From positions 62,001 to 126,000 of the forward strand of contig NZ_AVFL01000021.1 of the NCBI RefSeq assembly GCF_000576635.1: a DNA stretch of 64,000 nt, read 5' to 3'. Positions 32,421 through 47,006 of the stretch are shown here, one piece after another; positions within the stretch are counted from its first letter, which is position 1; every line of letters starts with the position of its first letter. Origin of the DNA: Skermanella stibiiresistens SB22. Its GTDB lineage: Bacteria > Pseudomonadota > Alphaproteobacteria > Azospirillales > Azospirillaceae. The notes beneath the pieces are model-generated. The model worked only from the letters and a program-made list of their open reading frames with translations, did not search any database and was not told the origin of the DNA. Both the position numbers and the translations under genes were made by a program.

Positions 32421-35400
32421 TCACTCCGCCGGGGCTGGTGTGGGGTCTCGATCCGGGCGGCCCTGGACGCGCCGGGTGGTCCATTCACGCATGTTCTGGA
32501 TCACGACGTAGAGCATAGGTATCACGAACAGGCCCAGGCTGGACGCCGTGATCATGCCACCAAACACCGCCGTCGACACGCCGCGCCGGCTGGCCGCCGC
32601 GGCGCCCGCGGCGGTCACCAGCGGCACCAGACCGAAGATGAAGGCGAGACTGGTCATGATCACGGCGCGGAACCGCAACCGGGCACCCTCGCGCGCCGCG
32701 TCCTGGATCGACTCCCCCGCCTCGCGCCGCTCCTTGGCGAATTCGACGATCAGGATGGCGTTCTTGCTGGCGAGCGCGATCAGCACGACGACGCCGATCT
32801 GGGCGTAGACGTCGTTCGCCAACCCAGTCACCATCAAGGCCAGCATGGCGCCGCACAGTCCAACCGACACCGACAGCAGGACCGCGATCGGGATGGTCCA
32901 GCTCTCGTAGAGTGCCACCAGGAACAAGTAGGCGAACAGCACGGCCAGGGCGAGGATGATCGGGGTCTGGCCCGCCGCCTCCTGCTCCTGCAATGAAATT
33001 CCCGACCACGCGAACGAGAAACCCGCGGGCAGCGTGTTTTCCGCCACCTCGGTCATGGCGTTCAACCCATCGCCCGAGCTGAAGCCGGGGGCGGGCGACC
33101 CCTGGATGGCGACGCTGCGGTAGTTGTTGTACCGGTTGATCGCCTGCGGCCCCAATTGGAACCGTACGGAGGCGAGGCTTCGCAGCGGCACCATGGACCC
33201 GCTGGCGCTTCGGACATGGATGCGCCACAGATCCTCGACCTGATCGCGGTCCTTGGCCTCGGCCTGGACATTGACCTGCCAAGTCCGGCCAAACTTGTTG
33301 AAGTCGTTGACGTAGAAGCCGCCCAGCGTGGTTTGCAGCGCGTTGTAGACATCGCTGACCGCGACACCGAGCGCCTGCGCCTTGTCGCGGTCGACCTCGA
33401 CGAACAGCCGGCGGGTATCGACCCGGTAGGTTGTGAAGACCTGCGCCAGCCTGGGATCCTGGTTGGCGGCGACGACCAATCCGCCGGCGGCGGCCGACAG
33501 CCGCGCGGGCTCTCCCCCCGTCAGGTCCAGCAGCCTGAAGTCGAACCCCGCCGTGTTGCCCAAGCCGGAGATCGGCGGCAGGTTGAAGGCCAGCACTTGG
33601 GCGTTCGGCACCGTCGCGGTGCGCTGGGTGATCTGGTTCAGCACGCCGAAGGCCGAGGTTTCCGCCTCCGCCCGCTCCTCGAAGGGGTCGAGCAGCACGA
33701 CCATGAAGGCGGCGTTGCCGGTCTGCAGACTGTCGAGCAGGCTGAAGCCGGCCACCGCCGTGACGCTTCGGACACCCGGAATGTCGCGGACCTGGGCCTC
33801 AACGTCGCGGACTACCTGTTGTGTCCGGTTGAGCGCCGCGTTCTGCGGCAGCCGGAGTTCCATGAACAGGGCGCCCTGGTCCTCGTCTGGCAGGAAGCCG
33901 GCGGGCACGATGGTGGACAGGCCGAAGTAACCGCCGAACGCCACCCCGACCGCCACCAGAGACAACAGCGAAACCCGCACCAGCCGGTTGACCACGCGCG
34001 AGTAACCGTTCCGCGTGTTGTCGATGCGGTCCTGGATCCAGCCCATGACCCGGCCATGCTTCTCGTGCGGCTTCAGCAGCAGCGCGCACAGTGCCGGGCT
34101 CAGCGTCAGGGCGTTGACCGCCGACAGCAGCATGGCGACCGAGACGGTCAGCGCGAACTGGGCGTAGAGCGAGCCGGTGATGCCGGGGATGAAGCCGACC
34201 GGGATGAAGACCGACAGCAGCACCAGGGTGATCGCGACGATCGCGGGCGTTATCTGCGACATCGCCTTCCGCGTCGCCTCCCGAGCCGGCAGGTTCTCGT
34301 CGCGCATGACCCGCTCGACGTTCTCGACCACCACGATGGCGTCGTCCACCACGATGCCGATCGCCAGCACCATGGCGAACAGCGAGATGGTGTTGGCCGA
34401 CTGGCCGAACAGCAGCAGGAACGCGAAGGTCCCGATCAGCGCCACCGGGACCGCGATCAGCGGGATCAGCGTCGCCCGCCAATTGCCGAGGAACAGGAAG
34501 ACGACCACCAGCACCAGCACGAACGCTTCGATCAGCGTGGTGACGACCTCCTCGATCGACGAGGTGACGAACACGGTGGTGTCGTAGGTCACCTCGTAGT
34601 GAACGCCTTCCGGAAAGCGCGATTTCAGCCCGTCCAGCACCCCCAGGACCTGCGACGCCGTGGTGACCGCGTTGGCCCCCGGCGACTGGTAGATGCCGAG
34701 CACGGCGGCCGGCCTGCCGTTGGATGTCCCGGCGGAGGAATACGAGCGCGCCGCCAGTTCCACCCGCGCCACGTCGCTGAGGCGCAGCAGCGAGCCGTCG
34801 GCGTTGGCGCGCAGCACGATGGCCTTGAACTGATCGACATCGGTCAGGCGGCCGGCGGCCTGGAGCGAGAATTCGAGCTGCTGGTTGTCCGGCTGGGGCT
34901 GCGCGCCGATCTGGCCGACCGCCGCCTGGACGTTCTGCGACTGGATCGCGGTGACCACGTCATTGGGCGACAGGCCGAAGCTGGTCAAGCGGTCGGTCTC
35001 CAGCCAAACCCGCATGCTGTAGTCGTACTCGCTGAACAGCCGCGCCTCGCCCACGCCGGGCACCCGCGAGATTTCGTCCAGCAGGTTGATGCGGGCGTAG
35101 TTGTTGAGGAACAACTCGTCGTACTCGGGTGATTCCGAGACCAGACTGATCATCTGCAGGAAGGCTGACGACTGCTGGCGGACCTGCACGCCCTGCCGCG
35201 CCACCTCCTCCGGCAGGGACGCCTCGGCCAAGCGCACCCGGTTCTGGACATTGACGGTGTTGATATCCGGGTCCGTGCCGACGGCGAAGGTGACGGTCAG
35301 CGTGTAGCTGCCGTCGTTGCCGCTGGTCGAACTCATGTAGATCATGTCCTGGACGCCGTTCACCTGGCTTTCGATCGGCTGGGCGACCGTCGCCTCCACC

Positions 35401-35570
35401 GTCTCGGCGTTGCCGCCGGGATAGACGGTGGTGACGCTGACCTGGGGCGGCACGATGTCGGGGAACTGGGCGACCGGGATGCGGGTCAGGGCCAGCAGGC
35501 CCGCCAGCGTGATCACGATCGAGATGACCATCGCCAACCGGGGGCGGTCGATGAAGACGGAGGAGAGCAT
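32421..35570 (-). CDS. RND-family multidrug efflux pump, inner-membrane transporter (HAE1/AcrB-like)
   Basis: A 1049-residue resistance-nodulation-division pump with 12 transmembrane helices and two large periplasmic loops. The start [28 protein letters not shown] and [18 protein letters not shown]-type segment are typical. The proton-relay Asp pair lies in the helix containing [18 protein letters not shown] (helix 4), and other signatures are the PAR repeats in both halves. Length equals AcrB (1049). It is three bases downstream of the adaptor gene. No outer-membrane channel or repressor gene is present next to it. Confidence 0.95.
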   Translation of the reverse strand: MLSSVFIDRPRLAMVISIVITLAGLLALTRIPVAQFPDIVPPQVSVTTVYPGGNAETVEATVAQPIESQVNGVQDMIYMSSTSGNDGSYTLTVTFAVGTDPDINTVNVQNRVRLAEASLPEEVARQGVQVRQQSSAFLQMISLVSESPEYDELFLNNYARINLLDEISRVPGVGEARLFSEYDYSMRVWLETDRLTSFGLSPNDVVTAIQSQNVQAAVGQIGAQPQPDNQQLEFSLQAAGRLTDVDQFKAIVLRANADGSLLRLSDVARVELAARSYSSAGTSNGRPAAVLGIYQSPGANAVTTASQVLGVLDGLKSRFPEGVHYEVTYDTTVFVTSSIEEVVTTLIEAFVLVLVVVFLFLGNWRATLIPLIAVPVALIGTFAFLLLFGQSANTISLFAMVLAIGIVVDDAIVVVENVERVMRDENLPAREATRKAMSQITPAIVAITLVLLSVFIPVGFIPGITGSLYAQFALTVSVAMLLSAVNALTLSPALCALLLKPHEKHGRVMGWIQDRIDNTRNGYSRVVNRLVRVSLLSLVAVGVAFGGYFGLSTIVPAGFLPDEDQGALFMELRLPQNAALNRTQQVVRDVEAQVRDIPGVRSVTAVAGFSLLDSLQTGNAAFMVVLLDPFEERAEAETSAFGVLNQITQRTATVPNAQVLAFNLPPISGLGNTAGFDFRLLDLTGGEPARLSAAAGGLVVAANQDPRLAQVFTTYRVDTRRLFVEVDRDKAQALGVAVSDVYNALQTTLGGFYVNDFNKFGRTWQVNVQAEAKDRDQVEDLWRIHVRSASGSMVPLRSLASVRFQLGPQAINRYNNYRSVAIQGSPAPGFSSGDGLNAMTEVAENTLPAGFSFAWSGISLQEQEAAGQTPIILALAVLFAYLFLVALYESWTIPIAVLLSVSVGLCGAMLALMVTGLANDVYAQIGVVVLIALASKNAILIVEFAKERREAGESIQDAAREGARLRFRAVIMTSLAFIFGLVPLVTAAGAAAASRRGVSTAVFGGMITASSLGLFVIPMLYVVIQNMREWTTRRVQGRPDRDPTPAPAE

Positions 35571-35573
35571 GGC

Positions 35574-36746
35574 TCAAGCCCCCTGGTTGGGATCGACCGG
35601 ACTGGGCTGGACGGATGCTCCGGGGCGGACCTGCTGGATGCCCTGGATCACCACGCGGTCGCCCTCCTTCAAGCCCGACCGGACGACGACGCGGCCTTGC
35701 TCCAGCGTCTCGCCGGTTTCCACCCGCAGGATCCGCACCTTGTCCTCGCCATCGACGCCGAGAACGAAATTGCCTTGCTGATCGGCCTGGATCGCGGCTT
35801 GGGGGATCGTGATGGCGAGTTCGGCCTGTTTGGGTTGGATCAGGACGCGGACGAACTGACCGTCGCGCAGCATCTCCTGGGGGTTGGGCACCTCGGCGCG
35901 GATCGGCACCGTGTCGGTCTGCTGGCTGACCGTGATGCCGACGAAGTTGACCGAGCCCGGGTGCGGATATTCCGTGTCGTCCGGCAGCATCACGCGGACC
36001 ACGAAGTCGTTGGCGTCCAGTCCCTCGTCGCCCGCCGCGCGCTGGGCGTCCAGCAAGGTGCGCTGGCTGACCTGGAACAGCACGTGGATGGGATCGCGTG
36101 TCACCAGTTCGGCCAGGGGGCCTGACTCCGGGTTGACCAGGTCGCCCACGTCGAACAGCGCCAATCCGATCCGGCCGGCGATCGGCGCGCGGATCTCCGT
36201 GTAGCTCAAGTCGATCTCGGCTTGCCGCAGGGCGGCCTGCGCCTGGAGCACCCCGGCTTCCGCCGTCCGGGCGGCGGCTTGCCGCTCGTCCACGGTCGCT
36301 TCCGCGATGTTGTTGCGCTGGACCAGTTCCTGGGCGCGGCGGAGCTGGACCGTCGCATTTTCGCGTTCAGCCTCGGCCCGGGCGAGATCGGCGCGGCGCT
36401 GCTCGACGATGGCTTGGTAGATCTGGGGCTCGATCCGGAACAGCGGCTTGCCCTGGTCGACGATCTCGCCTTCCCTGAACAGCCTCTCCTGGAGGAAACC
36501 CGTCACCCGCGCCCGGATCTCGATCCGCTGGACCGCCTCGATCCGGCCGATGAAGGTTTCCCCGATGGTCACCGGCTCCGGCTTGACCTGGAAGACGCCG
36601 ACCGGGATCGCTTGCCGCTGTCGCGGGGCGCCTTCCTGCTGGGCCTGCCCGCCGCCCTGATCGCAGGCGGACAGCGCCAGCAGGGCTAATGCCGCGACCA
36701 ATACTCGGCGTGGGGCGATGTGCGGGGGGACTGGCAACCTTCTCAT
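35574..36746 (-). CDS. RND efflux periplasmic adaptor (membrane fusion protein)
   Basis: A 390-residue lipoprotein adaptor. The signal peptide ends LSAC, so the mature protein is anchored by lipid at Cys (about residue 28). It has the lipoyl/hairpin/barrel order: ETFIGRIEAVQRIEIRARVTGFL, a coiled-coil hairpin about residues 95-160 (ADLARAEAERENATVQLRRAQELVQ), IRAPIAGRIG, and a beta-barrel with VPIRAEVPNP. GGAG is eight bases before ATG 36746; upstream in-frame ATG 36812 has less support. It links the RND pump three bases downstream to an outer-membrane channel encoded elsewhere. Confidence 0.94.
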   Translation of the reverse strand: MRRLPVPPHIAPRRVLVAALALLALSACDQGGGQAQQEGAPRQRQAIPVGVFQVKPEPVTIGETFIGRIEAVQRIEIRARVTGFLQERLFREGEIVDQGKPLFRIEPQIYQAIVEQRRADLARAEAERENATVQLRRAQELVQRNNIAEATVDERQAAARTAEAGVLQAQAALRQAEIDLSYTEIRAPIAGRIGLALFDVGDLVNPESGPLAELVTRDPIHVLFQVSQRTLLDAQRAAGDEGLDANDFVVRVMLPDDTEYPHPGSVNFVGITVSQQTDTVPIRAEVPNPQEMLRDGQFVRVLIQPKQAELAITIPQAAIQADQQGNFVLGVDGEDKVRILRVETGETLEQGRVVVRSGLKEGDRVVIQGIQQVRPGASVQPSPVDPNQGA

Positions 36747-36856
36747 CGCCTTGGCTCCGTGGGCAAGCGGGCTGGGCCACGGTGATGCGGCGATCCCGGA
36801 TACGGTTGCCAAACGCGCGAGAAAGCCCGTGGTTCAAGCCCGCGGCTGAAAGTAGC

Positions 36857-37618
36857 CTATTTGTTGGGCGCCTGAGTGGGGGCCGTGGTCGGTGCCACGG
36901 CCGACAGCACGACGCGGGCGCGGATGACCAGCTTCTCCGAAACGTTCATCGGCGATTCCTCCGCCGCGTCCGCCGGTGCCGCCATCGCCATGGGCATCGC
37001 CGCTTCGCGGGTCTTGCGGACGAAGGACTGCACCGGCGCGTCGGCGAAGTCGATATTGCCCATGCGGAACGAGCGGCCGGGGAAGCTCTGCTCCAGCGAC
37101 TTCAACTCGGCCGCCGCCTTGCCATAGATCTCGGCGCGCAGCCGCGCCCGGACTGTCTCGGTCTCGGCCAGGGTCGGGGTGAACTCGATCGCGCCGATCC
37201 GGAGCTGAAGTCCCGGCCGGCTCGCCTGCTTCGCCTTGTCGGCCAAGCCGCCGAGCGCCGATTCCGGCAGGCGGGCCTCGATCACCGCCCGGCGGCGTTC
37301 CAGTCCGGCTTGGTCGGTCGAGCGGTCGAACTGGACGATCCGCCAGTCGGCGTTCGGAACCAGTGCCCCGACCGACTTCAGAAGATCGTCGCGTTGCCCA
37401 CCCGAATCGGATCCTTGGCCCGACGCCGCGGCGTCGGCGACGATCGAGACGCGCGCCGTATCGGTGCCGACCCAGTCCTCCGCCGTCAGGTCCAGCACCA
37501 CCTGATCCATCGTCGGAGCGATGATCTGCGCCGCGGCGGGGGTGCCGAGGACCAAAGGCAGGCCTAGGGACAGACCCAAGGCGAGCGGAAGGGCGAGGGA
37601 CGGAAATATGCGTGGCAT
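36857..37618 (-). CDS. Secreted protein of uncertain family (possibly SIMPL/DUF541-like)
   Basis: A 253-residue exported protein with a clean signal peptide (residues 1 to about 30, ending AAAQ). The mature part alternates short strands and helices. Segments DTARVSIVADAAASG, LQLRIGAIEFTP and VSEKLVIRARVVLSAV recall the SIMPL/DUF541 pattern of a strand at each end, but the match is not strong. It may sit in the periplasm. Promoter and function are unknown. It lies between the pump adaptor and a glutathione transferase on the same strand. Confidence 0.55.
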   Translation of the reverse strand: MPRIFPSLALPLALGLSLGLPLVLGTPAAAQIIAPTMDQVVLDLTAEDWVGTDTARVSIVADAAASGQGSDSGGQRDDLLKSVGALVPNADWRIVQFDRSTDQAGLERRRAVIEARLPESALGGLADKAKQASRPGLQLRIGAIEFTPTLAETETVRARLRAEIYGKAAAELKSLEQSFPGRSFRMGNIDFADAPVQSFVRKTREAAMPMAMAAPADAAEESPMNVSEKLVIRARVVLSAVAPTTAPTQAPNK

Positions 37619-37634
37619 GCTTGGGGATCCAGGC

Positions 37635-38303
37635 TCAGAAATCGAGGTCGGCGTAGTGGGCCGGCGGCGGGTTGCCGGGTAGGGCGTCGCCCAGCAGGGG
37701 CCGGAAGCAGCGGCGCGACTTGATGCGCGAGTACCACAGCCGCGCTTCCGGATGATCGTCCCAAGGGACGTCTCCCAGGTAGTCGACGGCGGAGAGATGG
37801 GCGCCGGCGGAAATATCGGCCAAGCTGAAGGTGTCGCCAGCCAGCCAGTTGCGGCGCTCCGCCAGATAGGCGATGTAGTCGAGGTGATAATGGATGTTCT
37901 GCAAACCGGCCCGGATCGCGGCGGCGTGGGGATAACCCCAGCCGAGATACCGCTTGATCAGCTTCTCGCCGACCAGGTTCTCGGTCACCTCCGCGTTGAA
38001 CTTGCCGTCGAACCAGGACACCAGCCGCCGCGTCTCCGCGCGCTCGGTCGGTGTCGATCCGATCAGCGGCGTGTCCGGATAGGCCTCGTCAAGGTACTCG
38101 CAGATGGCGGTGTGATCCGCCAGGGATGTCCCGTCCTCCTCGACCAGCACCGGCACGTCGCCAGCGGGGTTCAAGGCCAGGAATTCCGGTCGCCGGTCCG
38201 AGATCTTTTCGACCTGCAATTCGAAGTCGAGCCCCTTCTCGCCCAGCGCTATTCGCACTTTGCGGGAGGACGCCGAGAGCCAGTAGTGATACAGGGTTCG
38301 CAT
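37635..38303 (-). CDS. Glutathione S-transferase family protein
   Basis: A 222-residue cytosolic GST. The N-terminal thioredoxin-like half opens MRTLYHYWLSASSRKVRIALGEKGL, where SSRKV gives the active-site Ser region, and contains VPVLVEEDGTSLADHTAICEYLDE, the glutathione-binding Pro and Ser/His loop. The C-terminal helical half ends at TFSLADISAGAHLSAVDYLG, the N-capping box. The substrate is unknown. I chose ATG 38303; an upstream ATG at 38336 adds 11 residues outside the family. It lies 17 bases from the secreted protein gene. Confidence 0.9.
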   Translation of the reverse strand: MRTLYHYWLSASSRKVRIALGEKGLDFELQVEKISDRRPEFLALNPAGDVPVLVEEDGTSLADHTAICEYLDEAYPDTPLIGSTPTERAETRRLVSWFDGKFNAEVTENLVGEKLIKRYLGWGYPHAAAIRAGLQNIHYHLDYIAYLAERRNWLAGDTFSLADISAGAHLSAVDYLGDVPWDDHPEARLWYSRIKSRRCFRPLLGDALPGNPPPAHYADLDF

Positions 38304-38390
38304 GGGGTGGGCACCATAACGCAAGCTTTCCGCCAAACATAGGGGGCGCTTGGCGGTATATGCCCATTTGGCGAAGCGCCGCGAGAGACA

Positions 38391-41294
38391 TCAAGTGGTC
38401 GCGAGCAGGCGCGGTTTGATCACGCGCGAGGCGGGCAGCCGGATGGTGACCGTCGTTCCGACGCCGGGCTGGCTCCGCAACTCCAGCGTTCCGCCGTGCA
38501 GATTGACCAGCGACCGGGTGATCGGCAATCCCAGGCCGGTGCCGGACTCGCCGGCCATGTAGGCGTTGCGGGTCTGGCCGAACGGTTCCAGGACCTTCGT
38601 CATCTGATCGGCCGCGATGCCGATGCCCGTGTCCCGCACGCTCATGACGATGTCGCCGTCGTCGGCCTGATGGCCGGTGACCTCGATCTCGCCGCCGCGC
38701 TCGGTGAACTTGACGGCGTTGGTCATCAGGTTGATCAGGATCTGCTTCAGCGCCCGCTCGTCCCCCATCACGGGAGGCAGGCGGTCGATGTTGGTCTTCA
38801 AGGTCAGGTCCTTGCGCAGGGCCCGCTCGCGCACCAGCCGGATGACGGGATCGATGATCCGGGTCAGGTCGACCTGCTCCTCCTCCAACTCATAGCGGCC
38901 GGCCTCGATCTTGGACAGGTCGAGGATGTCGTTGATCAGGCTCAGCAGGTGGCGCGCGCTGTCCAGGACGTTGCGGTTGTACTCGGTGTAGCGCGGCGAG
39001 CCGAGCGGACCGAAATATTCCTGGTCCATGATCTCCGAGAAACCCAGGATGGCGTTCAGCGGTGTGCGCAGTTCATGGCTCATATGGGCCAGGAACTCCG
39101 ACTTCGCCTTGCTCGCGGCTTCCGCCAGCCCGCGGGTCTCCTCCGCCTCCCGGCGCGCCTGATCGAGCTTCCGCGCCAGCACCGACAGGTCGGCCGCCTG
39201 CCGTTCCAGCCGGTCGCGCGCCTGGAAGATCTCCTGCTCGCGGCGCTTCTGGTCGCTGATGTCCAGCAACACGCCGACCGACATGCGCTGTCCGTCCGCG
39301 ACGTATTCATCGACCGCGAGATAGGCGGGGAAGGTGCGGCCGTCGCGGGTGCGGGCCATCACCTCGCGGGCGACGCCCAGCGTCGGCTCGGCCCCGATCG
39401 TGGAGTTGGGCAGGGGCGGTATCAGGGTGTCTATGGTCAGGCCCTTTGCCTCCGCCGCGCGATAGCCGAACAGGTGCTCCGCGGCGGGATTGAAGAGCTG
39501 GATGCGGCCCTGCTCGTCGTGGACCAGGATGCCGGTGACCGCGACGTCCAGGACCGCCCGCAACCTAGCCTTGCTGTCGGCCAGCGCGCGCTCGTTCTCG
39601 CGCAGTTCCGTGACGTCCTGGATGATGCCGAACAGCCGGATGGTCTGGTCACCCTCGGTCCTGCTGCGGGTGAACTCCTCGCGGACGTGCCGTTCGGTGC
39701 CATCGGGACGGATGATGCGGTATTCCCGCGTGCAGTCCGGCCCATCGGCCAGATCGGCGTCGTTCAGCCGCGAGCGGTCGTCGGGGTGGATCGAGGCGCG
39801 CCAACTTTGCAGGGTCGGCGGCGAATCCGGATCCCGGCCCCAGATGTCATAGAGGGTGTCGGACCAGACGACGCTGCCGCTGGTCAGGTCGATCGCCCAC
39901 CAGCCGATCCCGGCGAGACGTTGTGCCTGCCGCAGCCGCCTTTCGCTCTCGCGCAGCCGCTCCTCCTGACGCTCCCGCTCGGTGACGTCGTTGGCGGCGA
40001 CCATCAGGAACAACTGACCCGACGCGTCGGAGAAACCGCCCACGGTGATCAGCACGCGCCGGATATGGCCATCGGAATGGCGCAGCCTGAGGATCTGCGG
40101 CGGTTGCGGGTCACTCGACCCGCCGGAGCGAAGCAGGTCGTTGGCGCGGTTGCGCTCATCGGCGGGGAAGGCCTCGATGAATGGGCGCTGGACAAGCTGT
40201 AGTTCGGACACGCCGCACAGCGCGCCATAGGCCGCGTTGGCCCGCGCCACCCTGCCGCCGGCATCCACCATGCAGAATCCGGTCCCCGCCGCGTCATAGG
40301 TCGCCGAGAGCAGTCCATGGGCCAGCACCTGACGGCGGTACTGGGCCAGCATCAGCACGACCACGGTGGTGAAGCTCGTCAGCACGATCGCCGCGATCAG
40401 CGAGTTCTGCGCCAGATCGCGGTTCCAGTCGGCCAGCACGTCGGTTTCCGCCAATCCCACCGCGACGAACAGCGGAAGGGTTCCGATCCGCTGATAGGCG
40501 ATGATGCGGGATTGATCGTCGAAGCAGCACTTGACGCTGACCGACGCGGGAACCTGCTGTTGGCTCCCCAGGATGGTCCGCAGCAGGATGTCGTCCGGCA
40601 GCTTGCGGCCGATCAGGTTCTCCTTGAAGGGATGGGAGGTGACGATGGTGCCGTTCTCGTGCATCAGGAACAGGATGCTGTGCGGCCCGGTCGCCATCGA
40701 GTCGAAGAAGCGGCGGGAAATGTCCGGCTTGACCGCCGCGGCGGCCACGCCGGCGAAGGCGCCGTCGCGTGGCCTGCTGATGCGTCGGCTCATCGAGAAA
40801 TAGATGTCGCCCGCGACGCCGTCCATCGCGGGCGGCCCGACGAACAGGCTGGGACCGGAGGTGTCCTTGTGGGCTTGGAAGAAGTCGGTCCGCGAATCAT
40901 CGATCGGCTCGACCGGGTAGCGGCGGGAATGGATGCGGACCAAACCGACTGGATCGATGATCAGCATGTGCCGGATCTGGGCCAGTTCGCTGCCGATGCT
41001 GCTCGCTTCCAAGGTCGCCAGATAATCCCAATCGCTCCAGGAGTCACCGATCTCCGAGATGTTCAACTCGCTGAAATGCTCGACCGCGCTGCGGAGCGCG
41101 ATGTCGTTGATCTCGAACATGCGGAGCGTGTGTTCGGTGGCGAGATTGACCAGCGCCCTCGATTTTTCCGCGGCCTGCGCCAGGGCGTCGTTTCGGGTGG
41201 TCCACTCGTTGTAGCCGAGCATCGCGACCACCACGAAGAGCAGCACCGCGTAGATCCGGATGAAGATTGTCGGCGTAACACGCTGTTGGGTCAC
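38391..41294 (-). CDS. Membrane sensor histidine kinase with dCache and three PAS domains
   Basis: A 967-residue sensor kinase. A first transmembrane helix (about 13-30) and a second (about 300-322) bracket a periplasmic region resembling the double Cache sensor of many kinases (SRRISRPRDGAFAGVAAAAVKPD). Three PAS repeats follow, roughly 330-450, 455-580 and 590-700. A coiled coil leads to HisKA with His740 (AHMSHELRTPLNAI) and HATPase motifs (NLMTNAVKFTERGG, DTGIGIAADQM, GTGLGLPI). No receiver domain is fused. The output regulator is not encoded beside it, so the pathway is unknown. Confidence 0.9.
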   Translation of the reverse strand: MTQQRVTPTIFIRIYAVLLFVVVAMLGYNEWTTRNDALAQAAEKSRALVNLATEHTLRMFEINDIALRSAVEHFSELNISEIGDSWSDWDYLATLEASSIGSELAQIRHMLIIDPVGLVRIHSRRYPVEPIDDSRTDFFQAHKDTSGPSLFVGPPAMDGVAGDIYFSMSRRISRPRDGAFAGVAAAAVKPDISRRFFDSMATGPHSILFLMHENGTIVTSHPFKENLIGRKLPDDILLRTILGSQQQVPASVSVKCCFDDQSRIIAYQRIGTLPLFVAVGLAETDVLADWNRDLAQNSLIAAIVLTSFTTVVVLMLAQYRRQVLAHGLLSATYDAAGTGFCMVDAGGRVARANAAYGALCGVSELQLVQRPFIEAFPADERNRANDLLRSGGSSDPQPPQILRLRHSDGHIRRVLITVGGFSDASGQLFLMVAANDVTERERQEERLRESERRLRQAQRLAGIGWWAIDLTSGSVVWSDTLYDIWGRDPDSPPTLQSWRASIHPDDRSRLNDADLADGPDCTREYRIIRPDGTERHVREEFTRSRTEGDQTIRLFGIIQDVTELRENERALADSKARLRAVLDVAVTGILVHDEQGRIQLFNPAAEHLFGYRAAEAKGLTIDTLIPPLPNSTIGAEPTLGVAREVMARTRDGRTFPAYLAVDEYVADGQRMSVGVLLDISDQKRREQEIFQARDRLERQAADLSVLARKLDQARREAEETRGLAEAASKAKSEFLAHMSHELRTPLNAILGFSEIMDQEYFGPLGSPRYTEYNRNVLDSARHLLSLINDILDLSKIEAGRYELEEEQVDLTRIIDPVIRLVRERALRKDLTLKTNIDRLPPVMGDERALKQILINLMTNAVKFTERGGEIEVTGHQADDGDIVMSVRDTGIGIAADQMTKVLEPFGQTRNAYMAGESGTGLGLPITRSLVNLHGGTLELRSQPGVGTTVTIRLPASRVIKPRLLATT

Positions 41295-41408
41295 GAGAGT
41301 TCCAGGATTGGAGTCACTCAGGCGGAGACCGTGCGGTCGCCTGTCCTAAGACATAGCACGAAGGTGATACCTTGCGCCACGCAAACGGATTGCGACCGAT
41401 TGAACCCT

Positions 41409-41849
41409 CTATTTCAGATATACTACATATGGTTCCAGAAGAGAGACCGCCGTGGGGGCCATGACCCATCCATTTCGCTCATAGAAGGCGCGGGCACCTT
41501 GGTTGGCCGCGAGGCAGCTCAGGCGGGCGGGCCGGAACAGGTGGGAACAGGCGTGGTCGAGCAACAGGCTGCCGATGCCGCGATGCTGCCATCGGGGATC
41601 GACGAACAGGTTGTGCACGAAGTTCTCGGGCCGGTAGATCGATGCGAAACCGACCACGACCCCATGGGTCTCGGCGACCCAGACCTCCTCGTCCTCGTTC
41701 GCGCGCGGATAGTCGTCCAGGACGAAGGTGGCGGCCGGCTGCCAGTGGAACGCGGCCCGGCGCGAGGCGAGGTAGATTTCGGCGCAACGCGGACCGTCGG
41801 CCGTCCTGGCCAACCGGGTCGTGATGGAGGCTCCCTCACACTCGGGCAT
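41409..41849 (-). CDS. GNAT-family N-acetyltransferase
   Basis: A 146-residue acetyltransferase. The acetyl-CoA loop is DPRWQHRGIGSLLLDHACSHL (R-x-x-G-x-G/A pattern), preceded by EEVWVAETHGVVVGFASIYR and followed by LSCLAANQGARAFYERNGW, all typical of the GNAT fold. The acceptor is unknown. Three starts are possible: 41849 (chosen, AGGGA nine bases before), 41888 and 41918. It lies 115 bases past the end of the histidine kinase gene start, on the same strand. Confidence 0.85.
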   Translation of the reverse strand: MPECEGASITTRLARTADGPRCAEIYLASRRAAFHWQPAATFVLDDYPRANEDEEVWVAETHGVVVGFASIYRPENFVHNLFVDPRWQHRGIGSLLLDHACSHLFRPARLSCLAANQGARAFYERNGWVMAPTAVSLLEPYVVYLK

Positions 41850-42005
41850 GGCGTCGGTTCCCTGCGCGGCCACCGTTTCCAAGTCCATCCGCCGGGACGG
41901 TCCCGGAGAGTGATGCAATCACGGTAACCATAGCCAAGGCGCTGCGGCCGCGATAGGGCGGCACCGCCCAGGGGCGCCCCATGCGACATCTCGCGCGTCG
42001 GAACG

Positions 42006-42040
42006 AAAAGGCGCCTCCCAGCCATAGCCGGGAAGCGCCC
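42006..42040 (-). terminator. Rho-independent terminator after gltB
   Basis: On the minus strand GGGCGCTTCCC and GGGAGGCGCC form a stem with a short loop, followed by TTTTCG. It lies about 41 bases past the gltB stop, at the end of the glt operon. Confidence 0.75.
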
Positions 42041-42080
42041 ATTCTTTCGTCCATCCGCGCTGGCGGATGCCGGGTGGGTA

Positions 42081-46619
<4,539 letters not shown>

Positions 46620-46667
46620 GGCTGTTTGTCCTTTCTGAACCACAGGGTCGAGTAGTCTGGCTGATGG

Positions 46668-47006
46668 TCAATGGGTGAGGTGAAGACCGGCGCCGGCTGG
46701 AACCAACCCCGCGAGATCCGCGCGGATACGTTCCGCCGTCGTCACATGGGCCTTGTCTGGTCGGGCGGTCGGCCCCGCCTCGTTTTCGAAGAGGTGATGA
46801 CGAAGCTTCCGCGCCTTCTCGGCTTCCGGCTCGTTACGGACACCGTCATCGGCGATGGCGCCAAGCAGGGCTTCGGCGACTTCGTCGTCCCAGTCGGATA
46901 GCGATTTTCGTTCGTTCAAAAGGTCGAGGCAGCGCTCCAGCACCCAGTTCTCATGGTTGATCGCCGCCTCGATATCGGTCCGGTCAAAGCTCCTGCGACC
47001 CATCAT
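46668..47006 (-). CDS. Hypothetical small protein overlapping a nucleotidyltransferase-like gene
   Basis: I do not recognise this 112-residue protein. It opens MMGRRSFDRTDIEAAINHENWVLERCLDLLN, a helical, charged sequence, and ends in a helix with RIRADLAGLV. Its start overlaps the end of the upstream nucleotidyltransferase gene by 23 bases, so the two are coupled and could be partners. No catalytic motif or membrane segment is visible. It sits 48 bases before the gltB start. Confidence 0.6.
   Translation of the reverse strand: MMGRRSFDRTDIEAAINHENWVLERCLDLLNERKSLSDWDDEVAEALLGAIADDGVRNEPEAEKARKLRHHLFENEAGPTARPDKAHVTTAERIRADLAGLVPAGAGLHLTH

Noticed and set aside
33156-35132. A long open frame on the plus strand opposite the RND pump.
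   Set aside because: Its translation is rich in Arg, Gln, Asp and His and matches no protein family; the RND gene explains the region fully.
38496-40202. A long open frame on the plus strand opposite the PAS histidine kinase.
   Set aside because: Repetitive composition typical of antisense frames in GC-rich genes; no family motif.
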